DNA from: an uncultured Clostridium sp.
Lineage (GTDB): Bacteria; Bacillota; Clostridia; TANB77; CAG-508
Direction of reading: 5' to 3'
NCBI GenBank assembly: GCA_900555615.1
Contig: USMB01000010.1
Span: forward strand, 1-42,880
Length of the DNA stretch: 42,880 bases
The notes beneath the pieces are model-generated. The model saw only the letters and a list, made by a program, of their open reading frames with translations, was not told where the DNA came from and did not search any database. Within the stretch, counting starts at the first letter, position 1, and the number at the start of each line of letters is the position of its first letter. The position numbers and the translations under genes were made by a program. Of this stretch, positions 25,900 through 34,797 are shown in pieces.

Positions 25900-26388
25900 T
25901 TAAGTTTTATCTTCTTTAAGCTGTTTTTGAAGTTCACCATATTTGAACGCCAAAGAATTATAAGCAGAAGATAAATTAAGACGCTCAGTTTGGACTTTGC
26001 GAAGCTCAGAGCAAACCGAAAGATTTTCTTCTTGCAGTCTGCGAATTTTCTCAAGATACTCAGCTTTATTGATTTCGTGCAATTGAGCGAGTTCAGTTGT
26101 ATCGTTGATATACTGATCTTGAGATTCTTTCAATTTCCGGACATAGTATTCTCTCTGGAGATTAAAAAGTGCTAATACGCCAATGATACATATAATTGTT
26201 CCTATAATTGCAACAATTACAATTATAGAATTATTAAAAGTAATAGTTATTTTATTGGCAGAATTAGGTTTTTGAATAATTTCAGCAGAAAGAGTAAGTG
26301 ATGTTTGGATAATTACATTTGCAAGCTCCAATAAGAGCATTGTAATAATAATCTTTTTTGTATTGATACGTCCTAATAGTTTTTTCAT
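25900..26388 (-). CDS. Membrane-anchored coiled-coil protein, unknown family
   Basis: A 162-aa protein. Two hydrophobic helices (about 13-33 and 51-76) flank a short hydrophilic loop, so both ends should be cytoplasmic. Residues about 80-160 form a coiled coil rich in Glu, Gln, Leu and Lys (LQREYYVRKLKESQDQ, EKIRRLQEENLS). It has no family I recognise. It has its own promoter and a GGAGGT site 9 nt before the ATG. A leader hairpin TGTAGG/CCTACA (26440-26457) lies upstream. Codon use departs from the neighbouring polysaccharide genes (CGG at 26137-26139, CGC, CTG, GTC). It sits alone and reversed between the two polysaccharide operons. Confidence 0.78.
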   Translation of the reverse strand: MKKLLGRINTKKIIITMLLLELANVIIQTSLTLSAEIIQKPNSANKITITFNNSIIVIVAIIGTIICIIGVLALFNLQREYYVRKLKESQDQYINDTTELAQLHEINKAEYLEKIRRLQEENLSVCSELRKVQTERLNLSSAYNSLAFKYGELQKQLKEDKT

Positions 26389-26501
26389 TTGCTAAATACC
26401 TCCACTTTTTTGATGTCAAATCTTATAGCTAAAACTAAATGTAGGTTTTCTCCTACAATAGTACAGAGAAAATGAACAAAGCTAATTGGCTGAGCTTATC
26501 T

Positions 26502-26530
26502 ATTATATAATAGTTTTGAGTAAATTGCAA
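26502..26530 (-). promoter_or_regulatory. Promoter of the coiled-coil gene
   Basis: On the minus strand TTGCAA (26525-26530), a 17-nt spacer and TATAAT (26502-26507). Confidence 0.72.
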
Positions 26531-26564
26531 ATTTTTTTAAGAAAAATTTTTTCGAGCTAAAGTA

Positions 26565-26593
26565 TTGAAAAAAAGATGGAGTAATGATATAGT
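26565..26593 (+). promoter_or_regulatory. Promoter of polysaccharide operon B
   Basis: TTGAAA at 26565-26570, a 17-nt spacer and TATAGT at 26588-26593. It shares AAAGTATTGAAAAA and the same geometry with the operon A promoter at 12170. Confidence 0.7.
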
Positions 26594-26644
26594 AAAAAAG
26601 CAAGACAAAGTTCGGCACAAAAAGCAAAAATAGGGGGAAGTAAA

Positions 26645-27352
26645 GTGAATATTAATTATGCAGATGAAAACACAGTAAATAATATTCAGGAAGTTGCATT
26701 ACAAGAAACAAAGAAAATAGCAATAGAAGAAGGAATAGTTTATAGGGGAATAAAAAGAATAACAGATATATTAGGAGCAATAATAGGAATTATTGTTACA
26801 ATTCCATTGTCATTAATAGTTTTTATAGGAAATGTAATAACTAAAGATAATGGAAAAATATTCTATACTCAAAATAGAATTGGAAAAAATGGCAAAAACT
26901 TTAAAATGTATAAATTTAGGTCAATGGTAATTGGTGCAGATGAAATTTTACAAGAGTATTTAGATTCAAATCCAGATGCAAAAGAAGAATACAGAATAAA
27001 CAAAAAATTAAAAGATGACCCAAGAGTAACAAAAGTAGGAAAATTCATTAGAAAAACAAGTATTGATGAGTTTCCGCAATTTATAAATGTATTAAAAGGA
27101 GAAATGAGTTTAGTTGGTCCAAGACCATATTTGCCAAAAGAAATAAAAGATATGGGCGAGTATTATCAATATGTGATAAAATTAAGACCAGGGTTAACAG
27201 GATTGTGGCAAATTTCAGGAAGAAATGATGTAACCTTTCAACAAAGATTAGAACTAGACAAAGAATATTTAGAAAAACGCAGTATTTTTATGGATCTAAA
27301 AATATTAATAAAAACAATATTAAAAGTATTTAAAAAAGAAGGAGCAGTATAG
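26645..27352 (+). CDS. Undecaprenyl-phosphate sugar phosphotransferase, copy B (initiating enzyme)
   Basis: A 235-aa paralogue of the enzyme at 12708, with the same hydrophobic helix, KMYKFRSM, DEFPQFINVLKGEMSLVGPRP and LTGLWQISGRNDV. From about residue 60 the two proteins are almost the same, and long stretches of DNA match too. They differ most in the first 30 residues and the last 40, where the acceptor or sugar specificity may lie (inference). It starts at GTG 26645, with GGGGGAA upstream as in copy A. It presumably begins the second polymer. Confidence 0.93.
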   Translation: MNINYADENTVNNIQEVALQETKKIAIEEGIVYRGIKRITDILGAIIGIIVTIPLSLIVFIGNVITKDNGKIFYTQNRIGKNGKNFKMYKFRSMVIGADEILQEYLDSNPDAKEEYRINKKLKDDPRVTKVGKFIRKTSIDEFPQFINVLKGEMSLVGPRPYLPKEIKDMGEYYQYVIKLRPGLTGLWQISGRNDVTFQQRLELDKEYLEKRSIFMDLKILIKTILKVFKKEGAV

Positions 27353-28140
27353 TGGAAAATATAAAAGTTATTGTAGCAACACATAAGAAATATCAAATGC
27401 CTAAAGATGAAATGTACATACCAGTACAAGTTGGAGCAGAAGGTAAAGATGATTTAGGATATCAAAAAGATAATGAAGGTGAAAATATATCTTTAAAAAA
27501 CCCATTTTATTGTGAATTAACAGGATTGTATTGGGCTTGGAAAAATCTAAATGCAGATTATATTGGATTATGCCATTACAGAAGATATTTTTCTTCTTGC
27601 AAAAAAACTCCAAAAGAAGAAAATGAAAAATTTAAAGTGGTTTTAACTAAAAATGAAGCAAAAGAAATTTTAAAAGAAACTGACATTATTTTGCCACAAA
27701 AAAGAAAATATTATATAGAAAATCTATATGATCATTATAAACATACTTCATATGTTGAGACATTAGATGAAACAAGAAAAATAATAGAGGAACAATGTCC
27801 GGAATATTTAACAGAATTTGATAAATTACATAAAAGAACATGGGCACATATGTTTAACATGTTTATAATGAAAAAAGAAATTTTAAATGAATATTGCACT
27901 TGGCTTTTTGATATTTTGTTTGAATTAGAGAAGAGAACTGATCCAAGTAAATATGATAGTTTTCATGCAAGATTTTATGGAAGAGTATCTGAACTTTTAT
28001 TAGATGTATGGATTAATAAAAATCAAATTAAATATGAAGAAGTTAAAGTTATAGATATGCAAAATGTAAATTGGTTAAAAAAAGGGATTGCTTTTTTACA
28101 AGCAAAATTTACAGGTAAAAAATATGGAAAGAGTTTTTAG
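27352..28140 (+). CDS. DUF4422-family glycan biosynthesis protein
   Basis: A 262-aa protein of the DUF4422 type found in capsule clusters and thought to be a glycosyltransferase. Typical parts are KVIVATHKKYQMP near the start, ELTGLYWAWKN, the signature IGLCHYRRYF (about 70-79), and HMFNMFIMKKEI. It starts at a GTG that overlaps the previous TAG by one base, so translation is coupled. The enzymatic role is inferred from the family. Confidence 0.85.
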   Translation: MENIKVIVATHKKYQMPKDEMYIPVQVGAEGKDDLGYQKDNEGENISLKNPFYCELTGLYWAWKNLNADYIGLCHYRRYFSSCKKTPKEENEKFKVVLTKNEAKEILKETDIILPQKRKYYIENLYDHYKHTSYVETLDETRKIIEEQCPEYLTEFDKLHKRTWAHMFNMFIMKKEILNEYCTWLFDILFELEKRTDPSKYDSFHARFYGRVSELLLDVWINKNQIKYEEVKVIDMQNVNWLKKGIAFLQAKFTGKKYGKSF

Positions 28141-28148
28141 AGGAAAAT

Positions 28149-29138
28149 ATGGAAGATTTAATAACAGTAGTTGTACCTATATATAAAGTAGAAAAATATT
28201 TGGAAAAATGCATAGATAGTATAATAAAACAGACATATGAAAATTTAGAAATTATACTTGTAGATGATGGTTCTCCAGACAAATGTCCTCAAATTTGCGA
28301 TGAATATGCTAAAAAAGATAGTAGGATTAAAGTTATCCACAAGAAAAATGGAGGGCTTTCAGATGCAAGAAATGCAGGAATTGACATTGCTAAAGGCGAA
28401 TACATAACTTTTGTAGATTCTGATGATTATATAGAAAAAGATTATGTAGAAGTGTTATATGATTCTATAAAAGAAAATGATTCTGATATGGCAATTGGTT
28501 CTCATAAAGTTATTTATGAGAATGGAACTATATTAAACAAAGAAACAGGAGAAAAATCTGTTTTGGATGCCAAAACCGTATTAGAAAGAATATTATATGA
28601 TGAAAATATTGATTTGTCAGCATGGGCAAAATTATACAAAACAGAACTTTTTGAAGAAATAAGATATCCAAAAGGAAGAGTATTTGAGGATGCGGCAACA
28701 ACATATAAATTGGTTGATAAAAGTAAAAAAATATCAATTGTATCAAAAAGTATTTATAATTATATAATAAGAGATAATTCTATAACAAATTATAAATTTA
28801 CTAAAAAGAAAATGGATTTGATTATATCAACACAAGAAATGTGTGAGTATATAAAAAACAAGTATCCAGATTTGGAAAAAGCGTGTGATAGAAGATTAAT
28901 GTATGCATATTTAAGTACATTATCTCAATTAGCAAAATCAAAAGAAAAATTTCCAGAAGAACAAAAACAGCTAACAACTTATATAAAAAAGAATGGAAAG
29001 AAGATTTTGAAAGACAGCAGAGTGCCCAAAAGAGATAAATTAGGGATTATATCGTTAAGGTTTGGATTTAAAATGTATAAAAAAATATGGAAAATATATA
29101 GCAGGATTAGTGGAAGAGATAGAATAAGCAAAAAATAG
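28149..29138 (+). CDS. Glycosyltransferase family 2
   Basis: A 329-aa GT-A enzyme: ITVVVPIYKVEKYLEKCIDS, ILVDDGSPDKCP, GGLSDARNAG, and VDSDDYIEKD as the metal site. EDAATTYKLV fits the acceptor-side acid of the family. RBS GAGG lies 5 nt before the ATG. It adds a sugar to the lipid-linked repeat of operon B. Confidence 0.9.
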   Translation: MEDLITVVVPIYKVEKYLEKCIDSIIKQTYENLEIILVDDGSPDKCPQICDEYAKKDSRIKVIHKKNGGLSDARNAGIDIAKGEYITFVDSDDYIEKDYVEVLYDSIKENDSDMAIGSHKVIYENGTILNKETGEKSVLDAKTVLERILYDENIDLSAWAKLYKTELFEEIRYPKGRVFEDAATTYKLVDKSKKISIVSKSIYNYIIRDNSITNYKFTKKKMDLIISTQEMCEYIKNKYPDLEKACDRRLMYAYLSTLSQLAKSKEKFPEEQKQLTTYIKKNGKKILKDSRVPKRDKLGIISLRFGFKMYKKIWKIYSRISGRDRISKK

Positions 29139-29153
29139 AGGAGGCATTAAAAA

Positions 29154-30488
29154 ATGGGAATACTAGCATTAGTATTAACGGTAATTATATTAGTATTAGA
29201 TATAATATATGAATTAAAAAATAAAAAGAATGAAGAAAAGATTTTTCATCCAAGTATAGTATTTTTTTCTTTATGGACTTTTATATTAATGTTATCTAAT
29301 TTGAATTTTTATGGATTATATAAACCATCAAGTGAAGCGTATTTTTTAATAATGCTAATGATTGTTTTTTTTGCAATAGGAAGTTTTTTTATAAAAGTAA
29401 AAGTAAATGCAAAAGAAAACAAATTGATTAAAAAATTTCAAAAATCAAAAATATATATGAGTATAAAAAAAAATCATAATAAGATTCAAAAGTTAAAATT
29501 TGTTCTTTTTATACTATTGATTATTATAGATATAATATTGCTTTTGATAGATTGCAACATTGTTATAAAAAGTTATAATAGTGGAATTCCAATGTGGAAA
29601 ATTAGAGGGTGGAGAATGGAAGCATTTGAAACAGCTGATAATCCATTACTTAATAGAAGAAGTTTTTTAGAAGAAAGTTTTAGAAGTATTATAATTGTAC
29701 CATTTGAGACAATTCTAACACCAATAGCAGCATTTTATTTTTTTAATAGAAAAGAAAAGAAAAAATATGTTTTTGTTGCAGCTTCTATTGCAATTTTGAT
29801 ACTTTCTAGTATTGCAGGTGGTGGAGGTAGATTAGGATATATTTATTATTTTGGTTCATATTTCTTATCATATATATATATGATAAGAAATAATAAAGAT
29901 ATATCTGAAAAGAAAAAGAAAATATATAGAAGAATAATTTATGTTGTATTTGGCTTAGGGATTATTGCTATAATATTGCTTACTATTTTAAGAACAAAAA
30001 TGAGTTTATTCCAACAGATATATAAGTATTTTGCTTTACCTCCAACATTACTTAGTATATGGTTGCCAAAGATAAAAAATATAAATCATACATATGGAAT
30101 GGTATCATTGTTTGGGGTACATAGTTATTTTTTTAGAGTTCTAAAAGCTATAAATTTAGAGTTTTTGATTCCAACAATTTATAATGAATCTTTTCAACAC
30201 ATATTAAATGTTGAAAAATTTGTTGAATGTGGTTTTGGGGCAGCAAATGCATTTGTAACACCAATATATTATTTTTATATTGATGGTGGATATCCTTTTG
30301 TGTGTATAGCTTCTTTACTATTTGGAATGATCGTTTCGTATTCATATAAAAAAATATGTAAAAATATAACTCTTAAAAATTTTGTTAAATATATTTTGAT
30401 TACATATGGAGTATTTTTGACTTTTATAAGAATACAAACGAGTATTCCATCGTATATTATCTCGTTTATATTTTGTTTGTTAATTTAA
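29154..30488 (+). CDS. O-antigen/capsule polymerase-like membrane protein (Wzy)
   Basis: A 444-aa protein with about eleven membrane helices and a large hydrophilic stretch near residues 140-190, the usual build of Wzy polymerases. GGGGRLGYIYYFGSY and the central RxxGWRMEAF region fit oligosaccharide repeat polymerases (OrpM/O-antigen polymerase type). It lies directly ahead of the flippase, which supports the call. Confidence 0.75.
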   Translation: MGILALVLTVIILVLDIIYELKNKKNEEKIFHPSIVFFSLWTFILMLSNLNFYGLYKPSSEAYFLIMLMIVFFAIGSFFIKVKVNAKENKLIKKFQKSKIYMSIKKNHNKIQKLKFVLFILLIIIDIILLLIDCNIVIKSYNSGIPMWKIRGWRMEAFETADNPLLNRRSFLEESFRSIIIVPFETILTPIAAFYFFNRKEKKKYVFVAASIAILILSSIAGGGGRLGYIYYFGSYFLSYIYMIRNNKDISEKKKKIYRRIIYVVFGLGIIAIILLTILRTKMSLFQQIYKYFALPPTLLSIWLPKIKNINHTYGMVSLFGVHSYFFRVLKAINLEFLIPTIYNESFQHILNVEKFVECGFGAANAFVTPIYYFYIDGGYPFVCIASLLFGMIVSYSYKKICKNITLKNFVKYILITYGVFLTFIRIQTSIPSYIISFIFCLLI

Positions 30489-30524
30489 AAAGCAAAATAT
30501 AAAAATATATTAAAGGTGAAAAAA

Positions 30525-31763
30525 ATGAAAAATAAAAATATAGTAAATAATACAATCATGTTAATGATTTTCAATATAGCAAAAATAGTATTTCCATTTA
30601 TAACTTTACCATATTTAACGAGAATTTTAACAACAGATTCTTATGGAATAGTTGCATATGTGAAAACAGTAATGTCTTACATGCAAATCTTTGTTGACTT
30701 TGGATTTGTTTTATCAGCTACAAAAGATATTGTAAAATGTAGAGAAAATAAAAATGAAATGGAAAGAGTAATTGGAGACACAATGGTGGCTAGAGTAATA
30801 TTAGGAGGATTAGGATTTGTAGTAGTTCTAATATTATCTTTAGCATTACCAATATTAAGAACAAATATATTATATACAATGTTATCATATGTAGCAGTCT
30901 TTTTATCAATCTTTTTAATGGACTTCTTATTTAGAGGATTAGAAAGAATGCATGTTATAACAATTCGTTTTATTGTAATGAAAATAATTTCTACAATATT
31001 TACATTTGTTTTAATTAAAGGTGATCAAAATTTAATTCTTATTCCAATACTTGATATTGTATCAACATTAGTTGCAATTCTAATGGTATGGTATGAAATA
31101 GGAAAAATGCAATTAAAGCTTAAATTTTCAGGAATAAAAAAGGTTATTAGTACATTAAAAGACTCTTTTGTGTATTTCTTATCTAATGTTGCAGCAACAT
31201 CATTAAATGCTTTAAGTACAATAATTATAGGAATATATACAAGCCCAACAGAAGTTGCATATTGGAGTTTATGTATGCAAATAATAGGTTCTATTACAGC
31301 TTGTTATAATCCAATATCAGATGGAATATATCCAGAAATGATAAAAACAAAAAATACAGCAATAATAAAAAAAGTACTAAAAATATTTATGCCAATAGTA
31401 TTGGCAGGTTGTATATTCTCATATTTCTTTGCAAATATAGGATTTATGATATTAGGAGGAGAAAAATATTCAAATGCTGTACCAGTATTTAGATTATTAA
31501 TACCAACATTATTTTTTGGTTTTCCTGCTATTATATTTGGATGGCCAACACTTGGAGCAATTGGAAAAGCAAAAGAGACAACAGTTACTACAATAATAGC
31601 TATTTCTGTATATATTATTTATATTGTAGGATTAATTGTAACAAAATCATTTACAATAACAAATATAGCAATAGGAAGATCAATTACAGAAATGGTATTG
31701 TTTGGAACAAGGTATTGGTTTTATAGAAAATACAAATCATTATTTAATGAAAATACGAACTAA
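30525..31763 (+). CDS. Wzx-type polysaccharide flippase
   Basis: A flippase of about 412 aa with twelve membrane helices, starting MKNKNIVNNTIMLMIFNIAKIVFPFITLPYLTRILTTDSYG, where PYLTRIL is a family hallmark. I use ATG 30525, which follows AAAGGTG by 6 nt; the frame opens at a GTG at 30516 that is part of that site. It exports the repeat unit of operon B. It is clearly distinct from the longer flippase at 23247. Confidence 0.92.
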   Translation: MKNKNIVNNTIMLMIFNIAKIVFPFITLPYLTRILTTDSYGIVAYVKTVMSYMQIFVDFGFVLSATKDIVKCRENKNEMERVIGDTMVARVILGGLGFVVVLILSLALPILRTNILYTMLSYVAVFLSIFLMDFLFRGLERMHVITIRFIVMKIISTIFTFVLIKGDQNLILIPILDIVSTLVAILMVWYEIGKMQLKLKFSGIKKVISTLKDSFVYFLSNVAATSLNALSTIIIGIYTSPTEVAYWSLCMQIIGSITACYNPISDGIYPEMIKTKNTAIIKKVLKIFMPIVLAGCIFSYFFANIGFMILGGEKYSNAVPVFRLLIPTLFFGFPAIIFGWPTLGAIGKAKETTVTTIIAISVYIIYIVGLIVTKSFTITNIAIGRSITEMVLFGTRYWFYRKYKSLFNENTN

Positions 31764-31776
31764 TGGGGGATAAAAT

Positions 31777-32883
31777 ATGAAAGCTGCTGTTATAACAATG
31801 CATTCAGTTTGCAATTATGGAACACAATTACAAGCATATGCAACACAAGAAAAATTAAAGCAATATTTTGATGAGGTAGAATTTATTGATTATAGAAGAG
31901 AAGATACTTATGGTATAGGTTTATTAAAAACCTATACTAAAGGAAATATTCTTAAAGTACCAGCAATACTGCCAACACTAATTTATTGGAGACATAATTT
32001 TGGAGGATTTAGAAAAAAATATTTAAATATAAATGAAAAGAAATACTTAAAATTAGAGGATTTTGAACAATTTGATGATTTTGCTGATATATATTTTTCA
32101 GGAAGTGATCAAGTTTGGAATACAGGATGGAATAATGGAATATTACCACCATTATATTTAAGCTTTGTGCCAGACAATAAGCCTAGATATTCATATTCAT
32201 CAAGTTTTGGAAAATCAAAATTAGATGAAGAATATCTGGAAGAAACCAAAAAATACTTGGATAAATTTGAAAAAATAACAGTAAGAGAAGATTCTGGTGT
32301 AGATATTTTAAAAAATCAGCTTTCAATAGATAATGCATTTAGAATAGTTGATCCAACTCTAGCAATGCCTGCTGAGTTTTGGAGAAAACTAGAGCCAAAG
32401 AACAAAATTAAAGAAGATTATATTTTAATTTATAATTTAAATAGAAGTAAAGAATTTGATGATTATGCAGAAGAGTTAGCAAAGAGAACAGGATACAAAT
32501 TATATAGATTTTGTACAAGATTGGATCAAGTCTTTAGAAATGGAAAGAGTTTAGTAATGCCTGAAATTTTTGATTTTATAACATTAGTTGATAATGCAAA
32601 AATTGTATTAACAGATTCATTCCATGCAACAGCATTTTCTATTAATTTAAATACAGAGCCAATTTGTATTTATCCACAAAGTTATTCTGGAAGATTATCT
32701 GGTTTCTTGAAATTAGTAGATTCAGAACAAAGACACGCAAAAGATTATCAAGATTTTGATGTTGTTAATAGACATGTAGATTTTGAAAAAGTAAATAAAA
32801 TATTAGACAAAGAAAGAGAAAAAGTAGATCAATATTTACAAGAAATAGTAGATAAATACAAGGAGGATAACAAGAATGAATGA
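31777..32883 (+). CDS. Polysaccharide pyruvyl transferase family protein
   Basis: A 368-aa GT-B-like enzyme of the pyruvyl transferase family: NYGTQLQAYATQEKL near the N-terminus, SGSDQVWN, and TDSFHATAFSI (about 285) in the PEP-binding domain. It should add a pyruvate ketal from PEP to a sugar, giving the polymer a negative charge. RBS GGGGGA is 10 nt upstream. The last codons overlap the next gene. Confidence 0.9.
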   Translation: MKAAVITMHSVCNYGTQLQAYATQEKLKQYFDEVEFIDYRREDTYGIGLLKTYTKGNILKVPAILPTLIYWRHNFGGFRKKYLNINEKKYLKLEDFEQFDDFADIYFSGSDQVWNTGWNNGILPPLYLSFVPDNKPRYSYSSSFGKSKLDEEYLEETKKYLDKFEKITVREDSGVDILKNQLSIDNAFRIVDPTLAMPAEFWRKLEPKNKIKEDYILIYNLNRSKEFDDYAEELAKRTGYKLYRFCTRLDQVFRNGKSLVMPEIFDFITLVDNAKIVLTDSFHATAFSINLNTEPICIYPQSYSGRLSGFLKLVDSEQRHAKDYQDFDVVNRHVDFEKVNKILDKEREKVDQYLQEIVDKYKEDNKNE

Positions 32884-33883
32884 GAATCCACTAGTTTCAA
32901 TAATAGTTCCTGTATATAATGGAGAAACATTTCTAAAAGAATGTGTAGATTCAATTTTGAACCAAACGTATAAAAATATTGAATTAATTTTAATTAATGA
33001 TGGTTCAAAGGATAATTCAGCACAAATAATAAATGAATATGCAAAAAAAGATGAAAGAGTAGTGGCTATTCATCAAGAAAATTCAGGAGTTTGTGCATCT
33101 AGAAATAATGGATTAAGAAATACACATGGAGAGTATATTTGTTTAATAGATCAAGATGATTATGTTTTTCCTGATTATATTTCATATTTGTATACTCTAA
33201 TAAAAGAAAATAATGCAGATATTTCGTTAACTCCTACAGCGAGAAAAATAAACAAAGACAATAAAAATAATATAGAAGAAGAAAAAGATGATTATATTGA
33301 AGTAATAACAGGAGAACAAGCTGCAAAAGAAATGTTATGCTATAATTTTATAATAGCACCATGGAATAAGATGATAAGTAGAGAATTAATAGAAAAAAAT
33401 AATATTAGATTTGATGAACAATACTTTGGAGGAGAAGGATTCTTATTTTCAATAGATTGTTATACAAAAACAAATAGAGTAGCTCTAGGACATAGAAAAG
33501 TTTACAATTATAGATGTGATAATCCTAATAGTGGAATGACTAAATTTAGAATGCAAATTGTTGAAAGTAGTGAGAAATCACAACAAACAATTAAAGAGCA
33601 TGTTTTAGCCGTTTATCCTAAATTGAGTGCAGAATGTAAATATTCAAATTGGCATACTTATTGTGATTGTTATAACTTTTTTGTAGGATGTAATGTAATT
33701 GAACAATATAAGGAAAAATATAAAGAAATAAAGAAAGTTTGTAAAAAAGATGCATTATGCGCATTAAAGGTAAATATTCCAAAAAAGGAAAAAATTAAAG
33801 CAATACTTTATTTTATTTCACCATATTTAACAGCTAAATTTATAAATCATTTTAGAGTAAGAAGGTTTACAAAAGAACAATAG
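32876..33883 (+). CDS. Glycosyltransferase family 2
   Basis: A 335-aa GT-A enzyme: VSIIVPVYNGETFLKECV, LINDGSKDNS, SGVCASRNNG. The metal site reads IDQDDYVFPD, with Gln in place of the common Ser, a tolerated variant. The start overlaps the end of the pyruvyl transferase gene by 8 nt. Confidence 0.9.
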   Translation: MNENPLVSIIVPVYNGETFLKECVDSILNQTYKNIELILINDGSKDNSAQIINEYAKKDERVVAIHQENSGVCASRNNGLRNTHGEYICLIDQDDYVFPDYISYLYTLIKENNADISLTPTARKINKDNKNNIEEEKDDYIEVITGEQAAKEMLCYNFIIAPWNKMISRELIEKNNIRFDEQYFGGEGFLFSIDCYTKTNRVALGHRKVYNYRCDNPNSGMTKFRMQIVESSEKSQQTIKEHVLAVYPKLSAECKYSNWHTYCDCYNFFVGCNVIEQYKEKYKEIKKVCKKDALCALKVNIPKKEKIKAILYFISPYLTAKFINHFRVRRFTKEQ

Positions 33884-33905
33884 AAAATAAAAAGGAGTTT
33901 TTGTT

Positions 33906-34763
33906 GTGAATAAAATTGCAAGAAATTTTTTGAAAAAAAGCAAATATATTGCAAAATCTGCAATATCAGTTTTAAAATTTAAAAGGGTTGAACCAATAGT
34001 TCATCCAACCGATAACGAAAATATGTTAAAAGGAAAAACAGCACTTATAACAGGTGGAAGTGGAGGCATTGGTTTTGCAATTGCTAAATCTTTTGTAGAA
34101 AGTGGATGTCAAGTAATTATTTCTGGAACTAATGAGAAAAAATTACAAGATTGTTGTAATAAATTAGGAAATAATTCAAAATATGTTGTAATGAATTTAT
34201 TAAATGTTAAAGAAATAAGAGAAGGAATAAAAAGTGCTGTTAAATTATTTGGAAAAATAGATATTTTAGTTAATTCAGCAGGAATACATTCAACAGCAAT
34301 GATTAGTGATTTTCTTGATGTAACTGAAGAAGAATATGATTCAATTTTAGGAATCAATTTGAAAGGAACTTATTTTGTATGTCAAGAAATCAGCAATTAT
34401 ATGATAGAAAATAAGATAAAAGGACATATTCTAAATATATCTTCATCTGTAGCGTTAGAACCAGCTTGGTCACCATATAGATTATCTAAATGGGGTGTAA
34501 AAGGTTTTACAGCAGGTTTAGCTCAAAAATTAATTCAATATGGAATTGTTGTAAATGCTATCGCACCAGGTTCAACAGCTACTAGTATGTTAGGTGTAAA
34601 AGAGGGAGATAGTATCTATACAGATGATAATCCAGTTGGAAGATTTATAATGCCAGATGAAGTTGCAAGTTATGCAAAAATGATGGTAAGTGATTTAGGA
34701 AACATGGTAGTAGGAGATACATTATATATTTCTGGAGGAAGAGGAACTATAGATGTCAGATAA
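33906..34763 (+). CDS. Short-chain dehydrogenase/reductase
   Basis: A 285-aa SDR oxidoreductase. The first 38 residues are a basic extension, then the Rossmann start KTALITGGSGGIGFAIAKS, NSAG, the catalytic Ser in ISSSV and the YRLSK (Tyr-x3-Lys) pair. These fit the classical SDR group that uses NAD(P)H. In this setting it likely makes or modifies a sugar nucleotide, or an alditol, for operon B; the substrate cannot be read. GTG start with AAGGAG 7 nt upstream. Confidence 0.87.
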   Translation: MNKIARNFLKKSKYIAKSAISVLKFKRVEPIVHPTDNENMLKGKTALITGGSGGIGFAIAKSFVESGCQVIISGTNEKKLQDCCNKLGNNSKYVVMNLLNVKEIREGIKSAVKLFGKIDILVNSAGIHSTAMISDFLDVTEEEYDSILGINLKGTYFVCQEISNYMIENKIKGHILNISSSVALEPAWSPYRLSKWGVKGFTAGLAQKLIQYGIVVNAIAPGSTATSMLGVKEGDSIYTDDNPVGRFIMPDEVASYAKMMVSDLGNMVVGDTLYISGGRGTIDVR

Positions 34764-34797
34764 AAGAATAAAAAACAATAGAATAGAGGAGAATAAA

